64,000 nucleotides of DNA, taken from assembly GCA_045605025.1 (NCBI GenBank), contig JAZUPE010000082.1, forward strand, positions 1-64,000. The letters are read 5' to 3'. Origin of the DNA: SIG598 sp045605025. Its GTDB lineage: Bacteria; Bacillota; Clostridia; Oscillospirales; Acutalibacteraceae. Positions 8,708 through 18,165 of this stretch are shown here, one piece after another. Below the pieces are notes generated by a model. The model was not told the DNA's origin. It made no database searches and saw only the letters and a list, made by a program, of their open reading frames with translations. The position numbers and the translations under genes were made by a program. Each line of letters starts with the position of its first letter. Position 1 is the stretch's first letter.

Positions 8708-10609
8708 TCAGCTTTCTGCCATCATTTCGCTCATGAGGCGTGCGAACTCAACGGGATCCTCAAGGGGCATTCCCTCGATGAGCAGCGCCTGACCGTAGAG
8801 CAGACGGGCGCAGGTGCTGAGTTTGTCCGTGCTGCCGGCCTCGTGCAGGGCGCACAGTTTTTCGAAGACGGGGTGTGATGTGTTGATCTCCAGCACACGG
8901 CTGGCTTTGATGGTTTCACCAGCGTTTGGTACTGCGTTGAGTACCTTTTCCATCTCAAGGGAGATCGCGCCCTCGGTGGAAAGACACACGGGATGGCTCT
9001 TGAGACGGTGAGAGGCAACTACTTTGGTTACCTTGCCGTCCAGCGCGGCGCAGAGACTATCCAGCATATCCTTGTTCTGTTCCTGGGCTTCTGCGGCCTC
9101 TTTCTTTTCTGCCTCGACCTCCTCAATGCCCAGATCGTCGGCAGAGACCGAACGGAATTCTTTTTCCTCCCAGCTACCGATGGAACGCAGGACGAATTCG
9201 TCGATGTCGTCGGTGAGGTAGATAATTTCATACCCCAGATCAATCAAACGCTCACACTGGGGCAGAGCAGCAATGCGCTCGGCGGAATCGCCGCTGGCAA
9301 AGTAGATGTATTTCTGGTTTTCGCGCATGCGGCCGCAATATTCGCCCAGAGTGGTCATGTCGTCGCCTGCGGAAGAGCGATAAAGCAGCAGATCGCCCAG
9401 CAGGTCCTTTTTCTGACCGAAGCTGGAGTAGATGGCGTACTTCATCTGCAGACCGAAGTTGCGGAAGAATCCGGTGTACTTCTCACGGTCGCCGGTGAGC
9501 ATGGATTTAAGTTCGTTCCTGATCTTCTTTTCGATCTGAGCGGCGATGAGACGAAGCTGGCGGTCGTGCTGCAGCAGCTCACGGGAAATGTTAAGGGAAA
9601 GGTCCTGAGAATCGACAAGACCACGGACAAAGCTGAAACAGTCGGGCAGAAGATCTGCACAGCAATCGGTGATGAGTACACCGCTGGCGTACAGCTTCAG
9701 GCCTTTCTCGTATTCCTTGGAGTAGTAGTTGAAGGGAGTCTGTGAGGGAATGAACAGCAGAGCATTGAATGTGGCAGAGCCTTCGGTGTTCATGCGGATG
9801 ACACGCAGAGGATCCTTGAAATCGCCGAACTTGTCGCGGTAGAATCGTGCATAATCCTCGTCGGAAACCTCACTTTTGCTGCGCTTCCATATGGGGATCA
9901 TGCTGTTGATGGTCTCGTTCTCAACGTAATCCTCATATTCACCGTCGCTGCACTCGATGGGACGGTTTTTCGTCATGTCCATGCGAATGGGATAGCGGAT
10001 ATAGTCAGAATACTTGCGAATAAGCTGACTGAGCTGATACTGGTCAAGGAAGCGGTTGTAATCTTCATCTTCGCAGGAGGGTTTGATATGCAGGGTGATG
10101 ACTGTGCCGTGCCCGTCCATCTGGCAGGGCTGGATTGTGTAGCCGTCCACACCGTCGGATTCCCAGACGTTCGCGGTTTCGGCACCGTAAGCTCTGGATA
10201 CAACGGTGATGTGGTCGCTGACCATGAACGCGGAATAGAAACCCACGCCGAACTGACCGATGACGTCGATATCTTCGTTCTCCTCGCCCTCGGTTTCGCC
10301 GCGGAAACCAAGGGTGCCGCTCTTGGCGATGGTGCCCAGATTAGTCTCCAGTTCCTCTGCGGTCATGCCGATGCCGTTGTCTGATATGGTCAGAGTGCGG
10401 GCATCTTCGTCAAAGGCGATATCAATGGCAAAATCATCACGGGAAAGACCGGAGATGCCGTCCTTGAGAGAACGGTAGTAGAGTTTGTCGATGGCATCGC
10501 TGGCGTTGGAGATGAGCTCACGCAGGAAAATCTCCTTGTGGGTGTAGATGGAGTTTATCATAAGCTCCAGCAGGCGTTTTGATTCCGCCTTGAAAGCTTT
10601 CTTTCTCAT
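8708..10609 (-). CDS. htpG: Molecular chaperone HtpG (Hsp90 family)
   Basis: This 633-residue cytosolic ATP-dependent chaperone has the GHKL ATPase signatures LISNASDAIDKL, DNGIGM and GQFGVGFYSAFMV. Middle and C-terminal dimerisation domains follow at normal length. The RBS is AAGGAG. It is the last gene of a minus-strand cluster; the upstream zinc-ribbon gene ends 42 bp before it and a J-domain gene precedes that, so HtpG is probably co-expressed with a J-protein. I saw no CIRCE-type inverted repeat in the 42 bp before it. Confidence 0.96.
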   Translation of the reverse strand: MRKKAFKAESKRLLELMINSIYTHKEIFLRELISNASDAIDKLYYRSLKDGISGLSRDDFAIDIAFDEDARTLTISDNGIGMTAEELETNLGTIAKSGTLGFRGETEGEENEDIDVIGQFGVGFYSAFMVSDHITVVSRAYGAETANVWESDGVDGYTIQPCQMDGHGTVITLHIKPSCEDEDYNRFLDQYQLSQLIRKYSDYIRYPIRMDMTKNRPIECSDGEYEDYVENETINSMIPIWKRSKSEVSDEDYARFYRDKFGDFKDPLRVIRMNTEGSATFNALLFIPSQTPFNYYSKEYEKGLKLYASGVLITDCCADLLPDCFSFVRGLVDSQDLSLNISRELLQHDRQLRLIAAQIEKKIRNELKSMLTGDREKYTGFFRNFGLQMKYAIYSSFGQKKDLLGDLLLYRSSAGDDMTTLGEYCGRMRENQKYIYFASGDSAERIAALPQCERLIDLGYEIIYLTDDIDEFVLRSIGSWEEKEFRSVSADDLGIEEVEAEKKEAAEAQEQNKDMLDSLCAALDGKVTKVVASHRLKSHPVCLSTEGAISLEMEKVLNAVPNAGETIKASRVLEINTSHPVFEKLCALHEAGSTDKLSTCARLLYGQALLIEGMPLEDPVEFARLMSEMMAES

Positions 10610-10651
10610 AACAGTCTCCTTTTCAACATTTGTGCTTTAAAAATCTGCGTA

Positions 10652-11077
10652 TCAGAATTTCACCTTGAAAGTGTTGCTGCACAGAGGACAGCGCACGGTA
10701 TGTTCTCCCTTGATCTTCTTGAGACGGACAGTCTTTTTGCAGCCGGGGCATTTTTTGAAGCTGTGGGTCTTGCGCTCACGGAACTTGCGCTTCTGCAGGT
10801 TGAACCAGCCGGTGACCTTGTTCTTTATGGTCAGATAGCGGGTGTTTTCAATCTGACGGGCAACGATGTTTTTGGAGAGCACACGGAACATCATAAAGAC
10901 GAACAGCGCGAGGGAGAGAGCGGATATTATTGTAACCGCTATGCCGGTGCCCTCAAAGAATCCAAGAATCAGATTGACAATGGTCAGCGCGAACCAGACG
11001 ATCATCAGAAATTTGTAGAGCTGATCCACGCCGTAGCGTCCGTAAAAGAATGATGCAAGTTTATCGCGGAATTTCAT
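10652..11077 (-). CDS. Two-TM membrane protein with C-terminal zinc ribbon, function unknown
   Basis: This 141-residue protein has two hydrophobic helices (about 20-42 and 45-65), then a basic linker (about 70-105, rich in K/R), and ends with a CPGCKK...VRCPLCSNTF zinc ribbon of two CxxC knuckles. The ribbon resembles those of rubredoxin-like or transcription-factor knuckles, but no specific family is recognised. I start it at ATG 11077 because GGAGG lies 8 nt upstream; longer in-frame starts lack an RBS. It lies between the J-domain protein (37-bp gap) and htpG (42-bp gap), so it likely works in the same chaperone unit at the membrane. Confidence 0.8.
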   Translation of the reverse strand: MKFRDKLASFFYGRYGVDQLYKFLMIVWFALTIVNLILGFFEGTGIAVTIISALSLALFVFMMFRVLSKNIVARQIENTRYLTIKNKVTGWFNLQKRKFRERKTHSFKKCPGCKKTVRLKKIKGEHTVRCPLCSNTFKVKF

Positions 11078-11114
11078 AAATTTGGCCTCCATTATTGAGA
11101 ATGATTCAACTGTA

Positions 11115-11858
11115 TCAGCAGAACGGGCGGTAATAATATCCACCACCTGCCGGTGTGCTGTAGCCAGGACCGCAGCAGCAATTGGATAGACACTGGATCG
11201 CCATGCACCACAGACAGGGGTTGCGGGCACACATGGAATATATGCCTCCGAACTGAGAGGTGCTGCGCTGACGGTAGAACTGTCCGCCGCTTTCCAGTTT
11301 GCTGAGCAGATCGGTATAGTCGGGGTTGTCGGGCTCCATGTTGACGGCTATGCGCGCGTGGTTAAGGGCTGTGATGCTGTTGCCGGTCGCGGAGTTTGCC
11401 ATTGCACTGTAATAGTACCATTTTGCTGTTTTGTTCTGAATACCGTTGAGTATGAGCAGTGCCTCACGGTACCTGCCGGAATGAATGAGCGTCGCGGCAG
11501 TGCGCAGCGGATCGGTCTGCTGTGAGCCGCCGCTGTAATAGCCGCCGTAGCCTCCGCCGGGGAATCCGCCGAATCCTCCAAACCCGCCGAATCCACCGAA
11601 TGGGTCACCGTAACCGCCGCCGGAATAGCCGTAGCCTCCGGAGGAACTCTGTCCGCCTGAAGAACTGTCATAGCTGTCAGCGGTGCCGTTCTTGATGCTG
11701 TCATAGGCGGCGTTGATTTCACTCATTTTTCTGGCGGCTTCATCGTTGCCGGGGTTAAGGTCGGGATGGTATTTTTTTGCAAGTTTGCGGTAAGCTTCGG
11801 AAATTTCCTTTTCGGTTGCTGTCCTTGAAACGCCAAGCACGCTGTAGGGATCTTTCAT
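11115..11858 (-). CDS. J-domain (DnaJ-like) protein with Gly-rich linker and TPR-like region
   Basis: This is a 247-residue Hsp40-type co-chaperone. The J domain (1-65) contains the essential HPD motif in KKYHPDLNPGN. A Gly/Tyr/Ser-rich stretch (about 75-120) is followed by two TPR-like helices (about 125-200) and a Cys-rich tail with LWC, NCCC and a terminal C. It lacks the DnaJ zinc-finger repeats, so it is not DnaJ proper. In the family the J domain stimulates DnaK ATPase. Its start overlaps the DUF5685 stop by 4 bp (ATGA). Confidence 0.88.
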   Translation of the reverse strand: MKDPYSVLGVSRTATEKEISEAYRKLAKKYHPDLNPGNDEAARKMSEINAAYDSIKNGTADSYDSSSGGQSSSGGYGYSGGGYGDPFGGFGGFGGFGGFPGGGYGGYYSGGSQQTDPLRTAATLIHSGRYREALLILNGIQNKTAKWYYYSAMANSATGNSITALNHARIAVNMEPDNPDYTDLLSKLESGGQFYRQRSTSQFGGIYSMCARNPCLWCMAIQCLSNCCCGPGYSTPAGGGYYYRPFC

Positions 11859-12685
11859 TGTTCGGACAGCACCTCCTTTTTGTTCTTTTTGTTGTTATGC
11901 GCACGGAACGCTGACCACATTCCGGAATAGAGTATGTTTTCCATTATGTCCCGGTCAGTTATAACCGGAAGACGGTCAAAGGCGGCAGTGCATTCTGCCG
12001 CAAGCATGGTCAGTGTTGGCTCAAAATCACTGCGCGTCATGGTTGTCAGCGGATTGTAGCGCATGTGCCTGAGGTCGGAGTCGAAATCCTCACAGGCATC
12101 CATGATGTAGATGAACCGTCCCAGCGCGCGTCCGAACCGGCGCAGATTGTCCGCGTTTTCATCTTCCTGCATGACAAAAAGCTCTCCCATGATTCCACCG
12201 AAGGCTTCCGCCGGAATGTCCGGGTTGAGTTCGCCGGAGCGTTCTGCATGAGCAAGCGCTGCCAGTCCGTTAAGGATTGCCTGCGACTGACGGGGGTATT
12301 TTTTCTCTGTCGATTGCGCGGCTTTTCTGAACATTTTTGCCTCGGCGAGAGAAATAACGCTGCGGTCATCGTTCCAGTTGTCCATGAGGTTGTGATAGAC
12401 CAGCAGAACGTTAATGTCAGCTGCGTACATTGAGCAGTCACTGACAAGATAATCGTGACGTTTAACCGGATGGACGGCGCATCGCTCGGAACCGTTTTCT
12501 TCTGCACATCCGTACACCGAGGACAGAAGCATCACCAGAAATGTCATGTCATAGTTGAGCGTGAAACGGCTGAGAGAACCGTGACTGAGTGACAGCGCAC
12601 GGCACAGTCCGCAGTACCACGCCCTGTATCGGCTGCGCTGCTGTTCGTTCATGGCGTCAGCATTGGCGGTGATATATCCGAACAA
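11855..12685 (-). CDS. DUF5685-family protein
   Basis: This 276-residue, mostly helical protein opens MFGYI and contains CGLCRAL near residue 30, features I associate with DUF5685, a family of unknown function often found beside J-domain genes in Clostridia. Acidic motifs such as NLMDNWNDD and IMDACEDFDSDL recall metal-binding helical-bundle enzymes, but no activity is established. The start is TTG at 12685 with a GAAAGG upstream. It is the first gene of the cluster with the J-domain protein, zinc-ribbon membrane protein and htpG. Confidence 0.75.
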   Translation of the reverse strand: MFGYITANADAMNEQQRSRYRAWYCGLCRALSLSHGSLSRFTLNYDMTFLVMLLSSVYGCAEENGSERCAVHPVKRHDYLVSDCSMYAADINVLLVYHNLMDNWNDDRSVISLAEAKMFRKAAQSTEKKYPRQSQAILNGLAALAHAERSGELNPDIPAEAFGGIMGELFVMQEDENADNLRRFGRALGRFIYIMDACEDFDSDLRHMRYNPLTTMTRSDFEPTLTMLAAECTAAFDRLPVITDRDIMENILYSGMWSAFRAHNNKKNKKEVLSEQ

Positions 12686-12966
12686 TAGCGCACGACCTTT
12701 CTCAGAATTAATTCAGTACTACCATAAATATCCACCGTGAGTGTGATGGACAGTTGATGGAGCAGAGGTGCTTGTGTGTTCATGCCCTAAATATTAATAT
12801 TATCACCACATATCGGAAAAAGCAACCTGAAATATACTGCCGAACAACTATATAAAGGTTAATAATCTTTTAATATTGCCATATATACTTGAAGAAATCG
12901 GCAACGAAGCTTATAATAATTTCGTTTCAATATATATTTGCTTTCGGGCAAACGGAGGTATCCATT
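12686..12966. other. Divergent intergenic region between the DUF5685 operon and the ABC efflux operon
   Basis: This AT-rich 281 bp should hold promoters for both directions. TATACT hexamers occur at 12833-12838 and 12884-12889 on the plus strand, but neither has a convincing -35. I see no RNA gene or small ORF here. Confidence 0.4.
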
Positions 12967-14271
12967 ATGTTCAGAAAAACTCTGGCTATGCTTCTTGCTG
13001 TTGTCACCGCGGCAGGAATCCTTTTGACCGGCTGCTCCGCTTCGGACACGCCTCAGGTGGTTGTTGATTCGGTCGGCATGATTACCGGCACAGGCTACTC
13101 CGGCCTGAACAGCCGTTATTCCGGAATGATCGTTTCCGGCAGCACTCAGAAGATCGAAAAAGACAAGGACAAGAAGATCCTTGAGCTGAATGTTGCTGTG
13201 GGCGACAGTGTCAGAGCGGGAGAGGTTCTTTTCTCCTATGACGTGCAGGCAGTTGAACTTGCGCTCAAGCGCCTTGAACTGGAATGTGAGCAGCTTGAAA
13301 ACAGCCTTAAGCTTCTCAAGGAGAATATCAAATCCTGCAAGAAGAAGGTGGATTCCTCCAAGGGTTCCACCAAACTGGAATATGAAGTTCAGCTGCAGAG
13401 TTATGAGATAGAGCAGAAAGAGAAAAACTTCGAGCTGTCAACAAAGCAGTCCGAAATGACAAGAACCGAGGAGATGCTTGAAAACGCAGATGTTGTTTCC
13501 AAGGTATCCGGAATTGTTCAGTCCATCAACGACAACGCCGGCGAAACTGACGAGAGCGGTGAGATTATTCCTTACATCACTATCATCGAGACCGGCGCTT
13601 ATCGTGTCAAGTGTACCGCCAGCGAGCTGGATGTCAATTCCATCCGCGAGGGCAGCCGCGTGATTATCCGTTCACGTGTTGATGACAGCCTCTGGACCGG
13701 AAGCATCGAGTATATCGAATGGGATAATCCTGAGAAGCAGCAGAACGAGTTCTATAATCCCGATTCGGAAAACACAGCCAGCAGGTATCCTTTCTATGTT
13801 ACTTTGGACAGCACGGACGGCCTGCTGCTGGGACAGCATGTCTATGTTGAACCTGATTCCGGTCAGGCTGCCGGACTGATGCTGCCTGAATACTATATCT
13901 CCGACGTTGAAGGCGACGCGTGGGTATGGGCTGCAAACAAGCGGGACTGCATAGAGAAGCGTTCTGTTGAACTGGGTGAGTATGACGCGGATCTTTGCTG
14001 CTATGAGGTTCTCTCAGGCCTGACTCCCGAGGATTATATTGCGTTCCCCGACACCAACGTGACTATCGGCGCTCCTGTGATACGCAGTGACGAAATGGAA
14101 AATGTCGGTGAGGACTTCGGAGAAATTGGGGAAGGCTTCGAGGGAGAGATTATCGAAGACACCTTGGAAGAAGACGCATACAGCGATTATTCTGATCTTG
14201 AAGATGAGCTCGGTGAAGTTGATTACGCCGACGAAATTCTGATGAGCGACGGCGAGGTGATACTGGGATGA
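12967..14271 (+). CDS. HlyD-like membrane-fusion adaptor lipoprotein with acidic tail
   Basis: This 434-residue adaptor belongs to a MacB-like efflux system. A lipoprotein signal ends at LLTGC. A biotinyl-lipoyl half-motif precedes a coiled coil (about 90-180, rich in E/K/L), then the second half (VSGIVQSINDNAG) and beta-barrel domains. The last 60 residues are strongly acidic, ending DEILMSDGEVILG. ATG 12967 has GGAGG 8 nt upstream; an earlier TTG at 12889 would bury the signal peptide. Its stop overlaps the ATPase start by 4 bp. In a Gram-positive cell it would link the permease to substrate at the outer face. Confidence 0.85.
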   Translation: MFRKTLAMLLAVVTAAGILLTGCSASDTPQVVVDSVGMITGTGYSGLNSRYSGMIVSGSTQKIEKDKDKKILELNVAVGDSVRAGEVLFSYDVQAVELALKRLELECEQLENSLKLLKENIKSCKKKVDSSKGSTKLEYEVQLQSYEIEQKEKNFELSTKQSEMTRTEEMLENADVVSKVSGIVQSINDNAGETDESGEIIPYITIIETGAYRVKCTASELDVNSIREGSRVIIRSRVDDSLWTGSIEYIEWDNPEKQQNEFYNPDSENTASRYPFYVTLDSTDGLLLGQHVYVEPDSGQAAGLMLPEYYISDVEGDAWVWAANKRDCIEKRSVELGEYDADLCCYEVLSGLTPEDYIAFPDTNVTIGAPVIRSDEMENVGEDFGEIGEGFEGEIIEDTLEEDAYSDYSDLEDELGEVDYADEILMSDGEVILG

Positions 14272-15341
14272 TCCTGGAACTCAGCGGAATAAATAAGAAT
14301 TATCTGCGTGGCAAAGAACCGGTTCCGGTGCTGCACGATGTTGATCTTTCGGTTGAAAAGGGAGATTACATTGCCATCATGGGCCCATCCGGCTCCGGCA
14401 AGACTACGCTGATGAATATCATCGGTTATCTTGATGTGCCTACTTCCGGTAGCTACAAGCTTGCGGGCGAGGATTATACAGCAGGCAGCGACGACAAGCT
14501 TGCCGAGGTGCGCAACAAATATATCGGATTTGTGTTCCAGAGCTTTTATCTCCTGCCCAAGCTGGACGCTCTTGACAACGTGGCTCTGCCGCTCATGTAT
14601 GCCGATGTGCCGGTCAAAGAGCGCCGCAGACGTGCAAAAGAAGCGTTGGAGCGGGTGGGACTTGGCGATCGCCTGCATTTCTATCCGAATCAGCTTTCGG
14701 GCGGTCAGTGCCAGCGCGTTGCCATAGCCCGTGCCATTGTGGGTAATCCGGAGCTTCTGCTGGCTGACGAACCCACCGGAGCGCTTGACTCTGCTTCCGG
14801 CAGACAGGTCATGGAGTTGTTCAGAGAACTCAACCAGAGCGGTGTCACTATCGTGATCATCACTCATGAGCAGTCGGTTGCCGACTGTGCCAACCGCATC
14901 TATCGTATTCTGGACGGACGGATTGTGTCCGAGGAACAGGGAAGCGGCGGTTTGCTGCTTGATGCTGTTTGCGGATCTGAGCCGGTTCCCGCCCTTGAAG
15001 CCCCTGCGGACATTGAACCGATTCCCGATCTTGAGCCGGTACCGGATAATTCTGAACCGGAAGCTGAGACGGAGTCGGTATATCAGCCTGAGATTATCAG
15101 TGAACTCGATGCAGTTTCGGCTCTCGAGCCTGTTTCTGAGTCTGAACTTGAACTTATGCTTGTTCCGTTAGAAGGATCGGGTGAGGACTACATGTCCGGG
15201 ATCGCCAGCATTGGTGATGATTTTGACGATTCTCTCGGTGATGTAAAAGCTGAATTCGATGAAGCGGATGGATCCTGTCTGGAAGACGAGGACTTCGAAT
15301 TGTCCGACACTATTGCGGAGGAGGCTGACGGAAATGAATAA
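14268..15341 (+). CDS. MacB/LolD-type ABC transporter ATP-binding protein with long acidic C-terminal tail
   Basis: This 357-residue ATPase has Walker A GPSGSGKTT, Q-loop VFQSFYLLP, signature LSGGQCQRVAIARAI and Walker B LLLADEPTG, typical of the MacB/LolD subfamily. The ATPase domain ends near residue 225; about 130 further residues are Pro/Glu/Asp-rich (repeated EPVP-, EPIPDLEP-like segments) and probably disordered. Such ATPases are normally about 225-235 residues. It is coupled to the upstream adaptor (ATGA overlap) and overlaps the downstream adaptor start by 8 bp. Confidence 0.92.
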   Translation: MILELSGINKNYLRGKEPVPVLHDVDLSVEKGDYIAIMGPSGSGKTTLMNIIGYLDVPTSGSYKLAGEDYTAGSDDKLAEVRNKYIGFVFQSFYLLPKLDALDNVALPLMYADVPVKERRRRAKEALERVGLGDRLHFYPNQLSGGQCQRVAIARAIVGNPELLLADEPTGALDSASGRQVMELFRELNQSGVTIVIITHEQSVADCANRIYRILDGRIVSEEQGSGGLLLDAVCGSEPVPALEAPADIEPIPDLEPVPDNSEPEAETESVYQPEIISELDAVSALEPVSESELELMLVPLEGSGEDYMSGIASIGDDFDDSLGDVKAEFDEADGSCLEDEDFELSDTIAEEADGNE

Positions 15342-16818
15342 TCGCGTATTCAAAAGTATCGCTGCGCTGCTGTTGTGCGGATGTGTGCTTGCTGGTGCGC
15401 TCGGACTTTCCGGCTGCGGAAGTGAGGTCAAAACCTATGCGGTTTCGGACATTGCCTATGTAGATGAATGGCTTAACAATTCTGAAAGCTACGGCGAAGT
15501 CTCTACTCATAATATGCAGACTGTTTTCGCTTCCTACACAATGGATGTGCAGGAGATTTATGTAAGAGAAGGTCAGCGGGTGAAGAAAGGCGACAAGCTT
15601 CTTTCATACGACACCTCTCTTACCCAGATCGAACTGGAAAAGAAAGAACTCGAGGTCATGGAGCTTGAACTTGCTCTGCGTCAGGCGGAGCAGGAACTCA
15701 GGACTATCAACACATATAAGCCGATGGTCGTTACAACTATTTACCCCTCTCACTCGGATGTTACTGGCGTTCTGGTTTCCGGGTGGAAGATAATTGACGG
15801 CGCGGGAAAGAAGAATGATCCTTATATCATTGTTGCGGAGGATGGCGTGATTCCCTGTTCTGCTGAACTGTATGAGAGTGTATGTCCCGCCGGTACCGAC
15901 CGCGCGTGGGTTGTGTTTCAGGAACGTAACGAGAACATGACCAACGGCATCATTATCGAACACTGGGGGATCTGCTACAGAAATTCCGCGTCGGGAATGT
16001 CAATGCAGTTCTTTGACGGCTCTAAATTCAGTGTCAATAAACCCACTGAGCCTTATGAGGAGATAGAGTACAACAGCGGACTTACTGCTGCTGAGATCAG
16101 CCGCATGCGTGCCTCCGCAAAGGAAAAGATCAAGGAAGCTGACCTTGATTATCGCGTTGCGGACCTCGAGTACAAGCAGATGGTTCTGGAGGAGGACAGC
16201 GGCATAATTACTGCGCAGCTTGACGGTGTGGTTGAGTTTGTCACTGTTGACGTTGAGCATGCTGCTGAGAATTCCGAGCCGCTGCTGAAAATCTCCAATA
16301 ACGGAAGCTATGTGGTTCAGGGTACGCTCAGCGAACTCGAACTGGACACTGTGACTGTCGGCCAGATGGTCAAGGTTATGTCATGGGAGAGATACGAGGA
16401 ATACGAGGCAGAGATTGCTTCTGTTTCTACTGTACCAGCAGCTCAGAATGGTTGGACCAGCGGTAACAGCAACGTTTCCTATTATCCGTTCACTGTGCAC
16501 ATCGACGGCAGTGCAAATCTCATGGAAAATGAGTTCGTATCCATTACCTATAATTCAAAGGGTGATGTCCCGGAGGGGTTCTATATTGAACGTGCCTTTG
16601 TGCTTCCGGAAAGCGGCAGAAGCTATGTCTTTGTGCAGAACGAAGAAGGAAAGCTGGAAAAACGTCAGGTTTCCACCGGAGAATATCTCTGGGGCAATTA
16701 TGTGCGCATAGCCGGCGGACTGACAATGGACGATCGCATTGCTTTCCCTTATGACAAGAATGCAAAGGATGGCGCAACAGCCGTTGAAGCCGGCATCGAA
16801 GAGCTTTACGCTTATTAA
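15334..16818 (+). CDS. Second HlyD-like adaptor lipoprotein
   Basis: This 494-residue lipoprotein has lipobox LSGC after an N-terminal hydrophobic helix. Two coiled-coil halves (about 90-125 and 245-285) flank an inserted domain of about 120 residues. The lipoyl-type halves VREGQRVKKGDKL and GVVEFVTVD follow the family pattern. The start at 15334 is chosen for GGAGGAGG 9 nt upstream and overlaps the ATPase stop. Having two adaptors around one ATPase and one permease suggests a heteromeric adaptor ring, which is inferred. Confidence 0.82.
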   Translation: MNNRVFKSIAALLLCGCVLAGALGLSGCGSEVKTYAVSDIAYVDEWLNNSESYGEVSTHNMQTVFASYTMDVQEIYVREGQRVKKGDKLLSYDTSLTQIELEKKELEVMELELALRQAEQELRTINTYKPMVVTTIYPSHSDVTGVLVSGWKIIDGAGKKNDPYIIVAEDGVIPCSAELYESVCPAGTDRAWVVFQERNENMTNGIIIEHWGICYRNSASGMSMQFFDGSKFSVNKPTEPYEEIEYNSGLTAAEISRMRASAKEKIKEADLDYRVADLEYKQMVLEEDSGIITAQLDGVVEFVTVDVEHAAENSEPLLKISNNGSYVVQGTLSELELDTVTVGQMVKVMSWERYEEYEAEIASVSTVPAAQNGWTSGNSNVSYYPFTVHIDGSANLMENEFVSITYNSKGDVPEGFYIERAFVLPESGRSYVFVQNEEGKLEKRQVSTGEYLWGNYVRIAGGLTMDDRIAFPYDKNAKDGATAVEAGIEELYAY

Positions 16819-16835
16819 CAGGGAGGGGAGAAAGT

Positions 16836-18092
16836 ATGTTTGAAAATTTACGTTTTGCCTTTGACAGCGTAAGAGGACATAAGCTCCGCTCTCTGCTGAC
16901 CATGCTGGGCATAATCATCGGCATCGCTTCCATCATTACCATCGTATCCACCATCAAGGGCACCAACGAGCAGATCAAGGAAAATCTGATCGGCGCGGGA
17001 ACCAACTGTGTTGTCGTGCGGCTCAACGAAAATGATTACCCCTTTGACACTGCCTATCAGCCTAATCCCGACGGCGTCAATATCATCACTGAGGAACACC
17101 GTCTGGCGATCGAGGATCTGCGCGGAGTTGAAGAAGCTACCGTCTTCAATATGAGAGAATGGTGTGAAGGCGTTTTCTACAAGAACACGGCCTTTAACGG
17201 AAAGATCATCGGAGCGGATAGCCATTACATGAGTGTTTATTCCAATGTGGTGGTCAGAGGTCGCGGGTTTGTAGATAAAGACTTCACCGAAACCAGACGG
17301 GTTGTCATTGTTGACTCTCAGGTGGTGGACAATATCTTCGGCAAAGAGAATCCCATCGGAAAGACTCTTGAGATCGCGAAAGAACCCTTCACCATTATCG
17401 GCGTTGTCGCTCGTTCCAGCGAGTTTACTCCGGTAATCAACTCAATCAATGATTATTATATGTATACAGATACCTCCGGCGGTTCCATCTACGTGCCTGA
17501 CAGGGTCTGGGGACTGATCTACAAGTTTGACGAGCCTCAGTGCGTTGCCGTTCGTGCTGCCAGCACAGACGCAATGACTACCGCGGGGCAGAAGACGGCT
17601 GAGTACCTCAACGGCAATGTAATCGCGAATGTGGGCGAGCGTCAGCTTTCTTACAAGAGCGAGGACCTGCTGGAGCAGGCGCAGCAGCTGCAGAGCATGA
17701 GCAGCTCCACCAACCGTCAGCTTGTGTGGATTGCCAGCATTTCGCTGCTGGTTGGCGGTATCGGCGTTATGAACATAATGCTGGTGTCGGTTACCGAGCG
17801 TACCAGCGAGATCGGACTGAAGAAAGCGATCGGTGCCAAGAAAAAGCGCATTCTGATGCAGTTCCTTACCGAGGCGGCTGTCCTTACCTGCATCGGTGGT
17901 TTTGCTGGCGTGCTGGTAGGTGTGATCATGGCGCTGCTGATTTCTCAGATACTCAGCGTGCCGGTGTCCATCAGCGTTTCGTACAGTCTTATTGCTGTTG
18001 TATTCTCCATCATTATCGGTGTGGCGTTCGGATTGTTTCCTGCCATCAAGGCGGCGAATCTCAATCCTATTGAGGCGCTGCGCAGAGAATAA
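16836..18092 (+). CDS. MacB/FtsX-family ABC transporter permease
   Basis: This 418-residue permease has one N-terminal helix (about 20-42), a large extracytoplasmic MacB periplasmic-core-like domain (about 45-270) and three C-terminal helices (about 285-410). The conserved LVGGIGVMNIMLVSVTERT motif and ending ANLNPIEALR are hallmarks of MacB permeases. The RBS is GGGAGGGGA. With the ATPase and two adaptors it forms a complete efflux system. The substrate cannot be told; relatives export peptides, macrolides or lipopeptides. Confidence 0.92.
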   Translation: MFENLRFAFDSVRGHKLRSLLTMLGIIIGIASIITIVSTIKGTNEQIKENLIGAGTNCVVVRLNENDYPFDTAYQPNPDGVNIITEEHRLAIEDLRGVEEATVFNMREWCEGVFYKNTAFNGKIIGADSHYMSVYSNVVVRGRGFVDKDFTETRRVVIVDSQVVDNIFGKENPIGKTLEIAKEPFTIIGVVARSSEFTPVINSINDYYMYTDTSGGSIYVPDRVWGLIYKFDEPQCVAVRAASTDAMTTAGQKTAEYLNGNVIANVGERQLSYKSEDLLEQAQQLQSMSSSTNRQLVWIASISLLVGGIGVMNIMLVSVTERTSEIGLKKAIGAKKKRILMQFLTEAAVLTCIGGFAGVLVGVIMALLISQILSVPVSISVSYSLIAVVFSIIIGVAFGLFPAIKAANLNPIEALRRE

Positions 18093-18110
18093 CTCAAGTA
18101 ATTGCATAAG

Positions 18111-18153
18111 AAAAGCGCTTCCCTTTCCGCAGAGGATCGGGAAGCGCTTTTTT
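18111..18153. terminator. Intrinsic terminator after the ABC efflux operon
   Basis: A 13-bp perfect stem (18111-18123 with 18139-18151) is followed by Ts. The A-run on the left allows it to act also on the converging symporter gene. Confidence 0.88.
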
Positions 18154-18165
18154 GCGTTTGATTTG

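Noticed and set aside
12889..12966. Upstream TTG start for the first HlyD-like adaptor
   Set aside because: It would place 26 residues before a clear lipoprotein signal peptide; ATG 12967 has a proper RBS.
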